Part shown: one piece after another, positions 62,303 to 64,000 of the stretch
Numbering within the stretch: the first letter of the stretch is position 1
Layout of the letters: every line of letters starts with the position of its first letter
Assembly: GCF_000801105.2 (NCBI RefSeq)
Contig: NC_079519.1
Span: forward strand, 5,020,668-5,084,667
Direction of reading: 5' to 3'
DNA: 64,000 nt
Source: Raphanus sativus
Lineage: Eukaryota > Streptophyta > Magnoliopsida > Brassicales > Brassicaceae
Translations under genes and position numbers: made by a program
The notes under the pieces: model-generated
What the model was told of the DNA's origin: nothing
Database searches by the model: none
Seen by the model: the letters and a program-made list of their open reading frames with translations, nothing else

Positions 62303-64000
62303 ATGATTTTTAAGTTACATGCAGTGTATGGACAATGGTTGTTGAGAGATTTCCGTTGGGATTTTGTGGTTGATGATCTCAAAGGAGCAAGATTGTTTTT
62401 ATTGAATGAAGATTCAACACATGCTGAACTTGTTGCAATGGCTCAAGAAGATTATAACCTGGACATGAGATCAGTGACTGTGGTGATTAGTTACTCATTA
62501 CCAGCAGAAATGATGATGACTCCAGGCAGTCCTCCCATTCATGTTACAAGTGATAGACAAGTTCGAAACTTGCTCGAGATACTCAAAACGCATAGAGTAT
62601 GTCTTTGTGTATCAAGCCGCAGCAAGGTGGAAACGGTTTCAGAGAAAAGAGAAGAAGCTGGTGAATGGGAAGAAGATGTTGGTGATAATAATGAAGCTGG
62701 TGAATGGGAAGAAGATGTTGGTGATAATGATGAAGCTGATGAATGTTCTGAAGATGTTGGTGATAATGAGTCTGTTGAAGATGAAAATCAAGATGGGGAG
62801 GAGGAAAATGGGGAGGAGGAAAATGGGGAGGAGGATGCTGATAACACTATTGTTGGTGAAACGGATCAGAATGGTGGGGATTACAGTCTTTATGGAAAGG
62901 TTCTAGATGAGGACGAGGAAGATGATGATAATATTTGTTTTGAAGAAATTGAAAAGACATATGCTAAGACAAATGCTATTGAAGGAGGAAAATCGGATTG
63001 TACCAGCATCTATGTCAACCAGAGTTTTGTTAGCAAGGATGCACTGCTTTCAGAGCTGCGGTTGACAGCAGTGAGGGGTAAATTTTCTTTCAGAATATAC
63101 AAATCAACAAAAACTCTCCTTGTGGCAATATGTCGGGTTAGCGGTTGTGGATGGAAGATCAGAGCGAGTGTGAAACATGGGCCAAACACGTTTTGGGTAA
63201 CAAAGTATGTGGAAAAACATTTATGCTCAATTGGAGACCGAATCGCTCAGCGGAGACACTGTACTCCAAAGTATGTTGGTAGTCTTTTCATTGATCGTGT
63301 TGGGATCATTGACGGGATAACTCCACAGCATATCACTGATGCAATGAAGAACATGTTTGGCATGACGCTTGATTACACCACTTCATACAGAGCACTGTTA
63401 TATGCACAAAAATTGGTGAGAGGATCAGCAGAAGAAGGGTATTCGCGTCTGCCTTCATATCTCGAGCAAATCTCCATTGCAAATCCTGATTCTATCACGG
63501 CTATAGAACTTGATTCTAAGAAAAGATTTAAGTATCTATTTCTCTCTTTTGGAGCTTCTATCAAAGGTTTTAAGTATCAGAGAAGGGTCATTGTGGTGGA
63601 TGGAACTCACCTAAGTGGAAAGTATGGAGGTGTTATGTTAGTTGCAGCCGCACAAGATGGCAATTTTCAGATATTCCCATTGGCTTTTGGGATCGTGGAT
63701 GCTGAAGATGAACCTTCTTGGGAATGGTTTTTCACAAAATTGGCTAGTTGTATATCTCATGACAAGCCTCTGGTGATAGTCTCTGACCGGCACGCGGCCA
63801 TTAAAAGTGCGTGTGAGAAGGTGTTTCCTTGGGCAACCCGAGGAATATGTTACTATCACCTTCAAGATAACATTGTCAAAAAGTTTAAAGGGAAACATCT
63901 CATGTACTTGGTGAAAGGGGCTGCTTATGCGCACACGGTTTACGATTTTGACCGGTACATGGCTGAGATACGGAGTGCAAACCCGGAACTTGCAACGTAT
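62303..64000 (+). CDS. MULE transposase (MuDR family), partial, open to the window end
   Basis: 566 codons without a stop, from the ATG after TTTGCAG to the last base. After an N-terminal part (MIFKLHAVYGQWLLRDFRWD; ~1-110) comes an acidic segment with three 13-residue EAGEWEEDVGDNN repeats and three GEEEN units (~113-180). A MuDR (PF03108-like) DNA-binding region (~237-310, VAICRVSGCGWKIRASV and CxxC/HxC spacing ending EKHLCS) follows. The MULE transposase core then starts, with VVVDGTHLSGKYGG (first catalytic Asp ~433), the block VIVSDRHAAIKSA (second Asp ~496) and GICYYHLQDN. The third acidic residue and SWIM finger would lie beyond the window. It catalyses cut-and-paste transposition. The frame is intact here, so the element may be active or recently so. 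Confidence 0.9.
   Translation, partial: MIFKLHAVYGQWLLRDFRWDFVVDDLKGARLFLLNEDSTHAELVAMAQEDYNLDMRSVTVVISYSLPAEMMMTPGSPPIHVTSDRQVRNLLEILKTHRVCLCVSSRSKVETVSEKREEAGEWEEDVGDNNEAGEWEEDVGDNDEADECSEDVGDNESVEDENQDGEEENGEEENGEEDADNTIVGETDQNGGDYSLYGKVLDEDEEDDDNICFEEIEKTYAKTNAIEGGKSDCTSIYVNQSFVSKDALLSELRLTAVRGKFSFRIYKSTKTLLVAICRVSGCGWKIRASVKHGPNTFWVTKYVEKHLCSIGDRIAQRRHCTPKYVGSLFIDRVGIIDGITPQHITDAMKNMFGMTLDYTTSYRALLYAQKLVRGSAEEGYSRLPSYLEQISIANPDSITAIELDSKKRFKYLFLSFGASIKGFKYQRRVIVVDGTHLSGKYGGVMLVAAAQDGNFQIFPLAFGIVDAEDEPSWEWFFTKLASCISHDKPLVIVSDRHAAIKSACEKVFPWATRGICYYHLQDNIVKKFKGKHLMYLVKGAAYAHTVYDFDRYMAEIRSANPELATY

Larger units (their letters stand above)
60868..64000 (+). mobile_element. Mutator-like element (MULE), left part, runs off the window
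   Basis: Transposase coding (62303-64000) is preceded by a probable leader exon (~61150-61360) and an intron (61361-62302) holding a large inverted repeat. The left end is placed at GGGCTTATTGCAAAAGTGAC (about 60866), where AT-rich host DNA gives way to CAAAAGTGACTC-type sequence seen again at 62166. The terminal repeat and 9-bp target duplication cannot be verified because the right end is outside the window. Confidence 0.7.

Overview
This is plant nuclear DNA from a Brassicaceae species, most likely a Brassica A/C-type genome. The coding sequences are split by many short introns, intergenic DNA is AT-rich and full of transposon relics, and gene order on the right follows the Arabidopsis thaliana chromosome 1 segment around At1g73270-At1g73360: SCPL carboxypeptidases, Kunitz inhibitors including DR4, CYP720A1, then HDG11. 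The species and the synteny are inferred from recognised proteins, not from a search. No rRNA, tRNA or CRISPR was seen.

Layout. 1-12190: a tandem satellite with a ~348 bp monomer, interrupted at 6541-9192 by a 2652 bp Helitron whose two ends and A/T target can be read exactly. 12191-13375: AT-rich filler. 13376-24215: a two-copy tandem duplication carrying secreted Kunitz-type inhibitor genes (14328-14972 and 23090-23734, both minus). Between them lie an SCPL pseudogene (17513-20485, minus) and several small insertions. 24216-30890: gene-poor DNA with a GC-rich island, MITEs, minisatellites, a decayed element rich in the motif GTACAACT, and an SCPL 5' relic. 30897-40065: a second SCPL pseudogene split by an intact 6.78 kb LINE (32306-39085). 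A 100-N gap follows. 41159-49439: an almost base-perfect second copy of the LINE plus the SCPL 5' half, probably an assembly artefact. 49859-60850: the low-copy block, with DR4-type Kunitz gene (minus), CYP720A1-type P450 (plus, 9 exons) and HDG11 (minus, 10 exons). 60868-64000: the left part of an apparently intact Mutator-like element whose transposase frame runs off the window and whose 5' leader intron holds a ~690 bp near-perfect inverted repeat.

Functionally, only five host genes look intact: three Kunitz inhibitors, one P450 and one HD-ZIP IV transcription factor. The SCPL copies are all broken. Because paralogous copies lie side by side, several insertions can be compared with their empty sites inside the same window, which gives firm target-site duplications and a relative history: SCPL duplication, shared nonsense mutation or gene conversion, then the intact LINE insertion.
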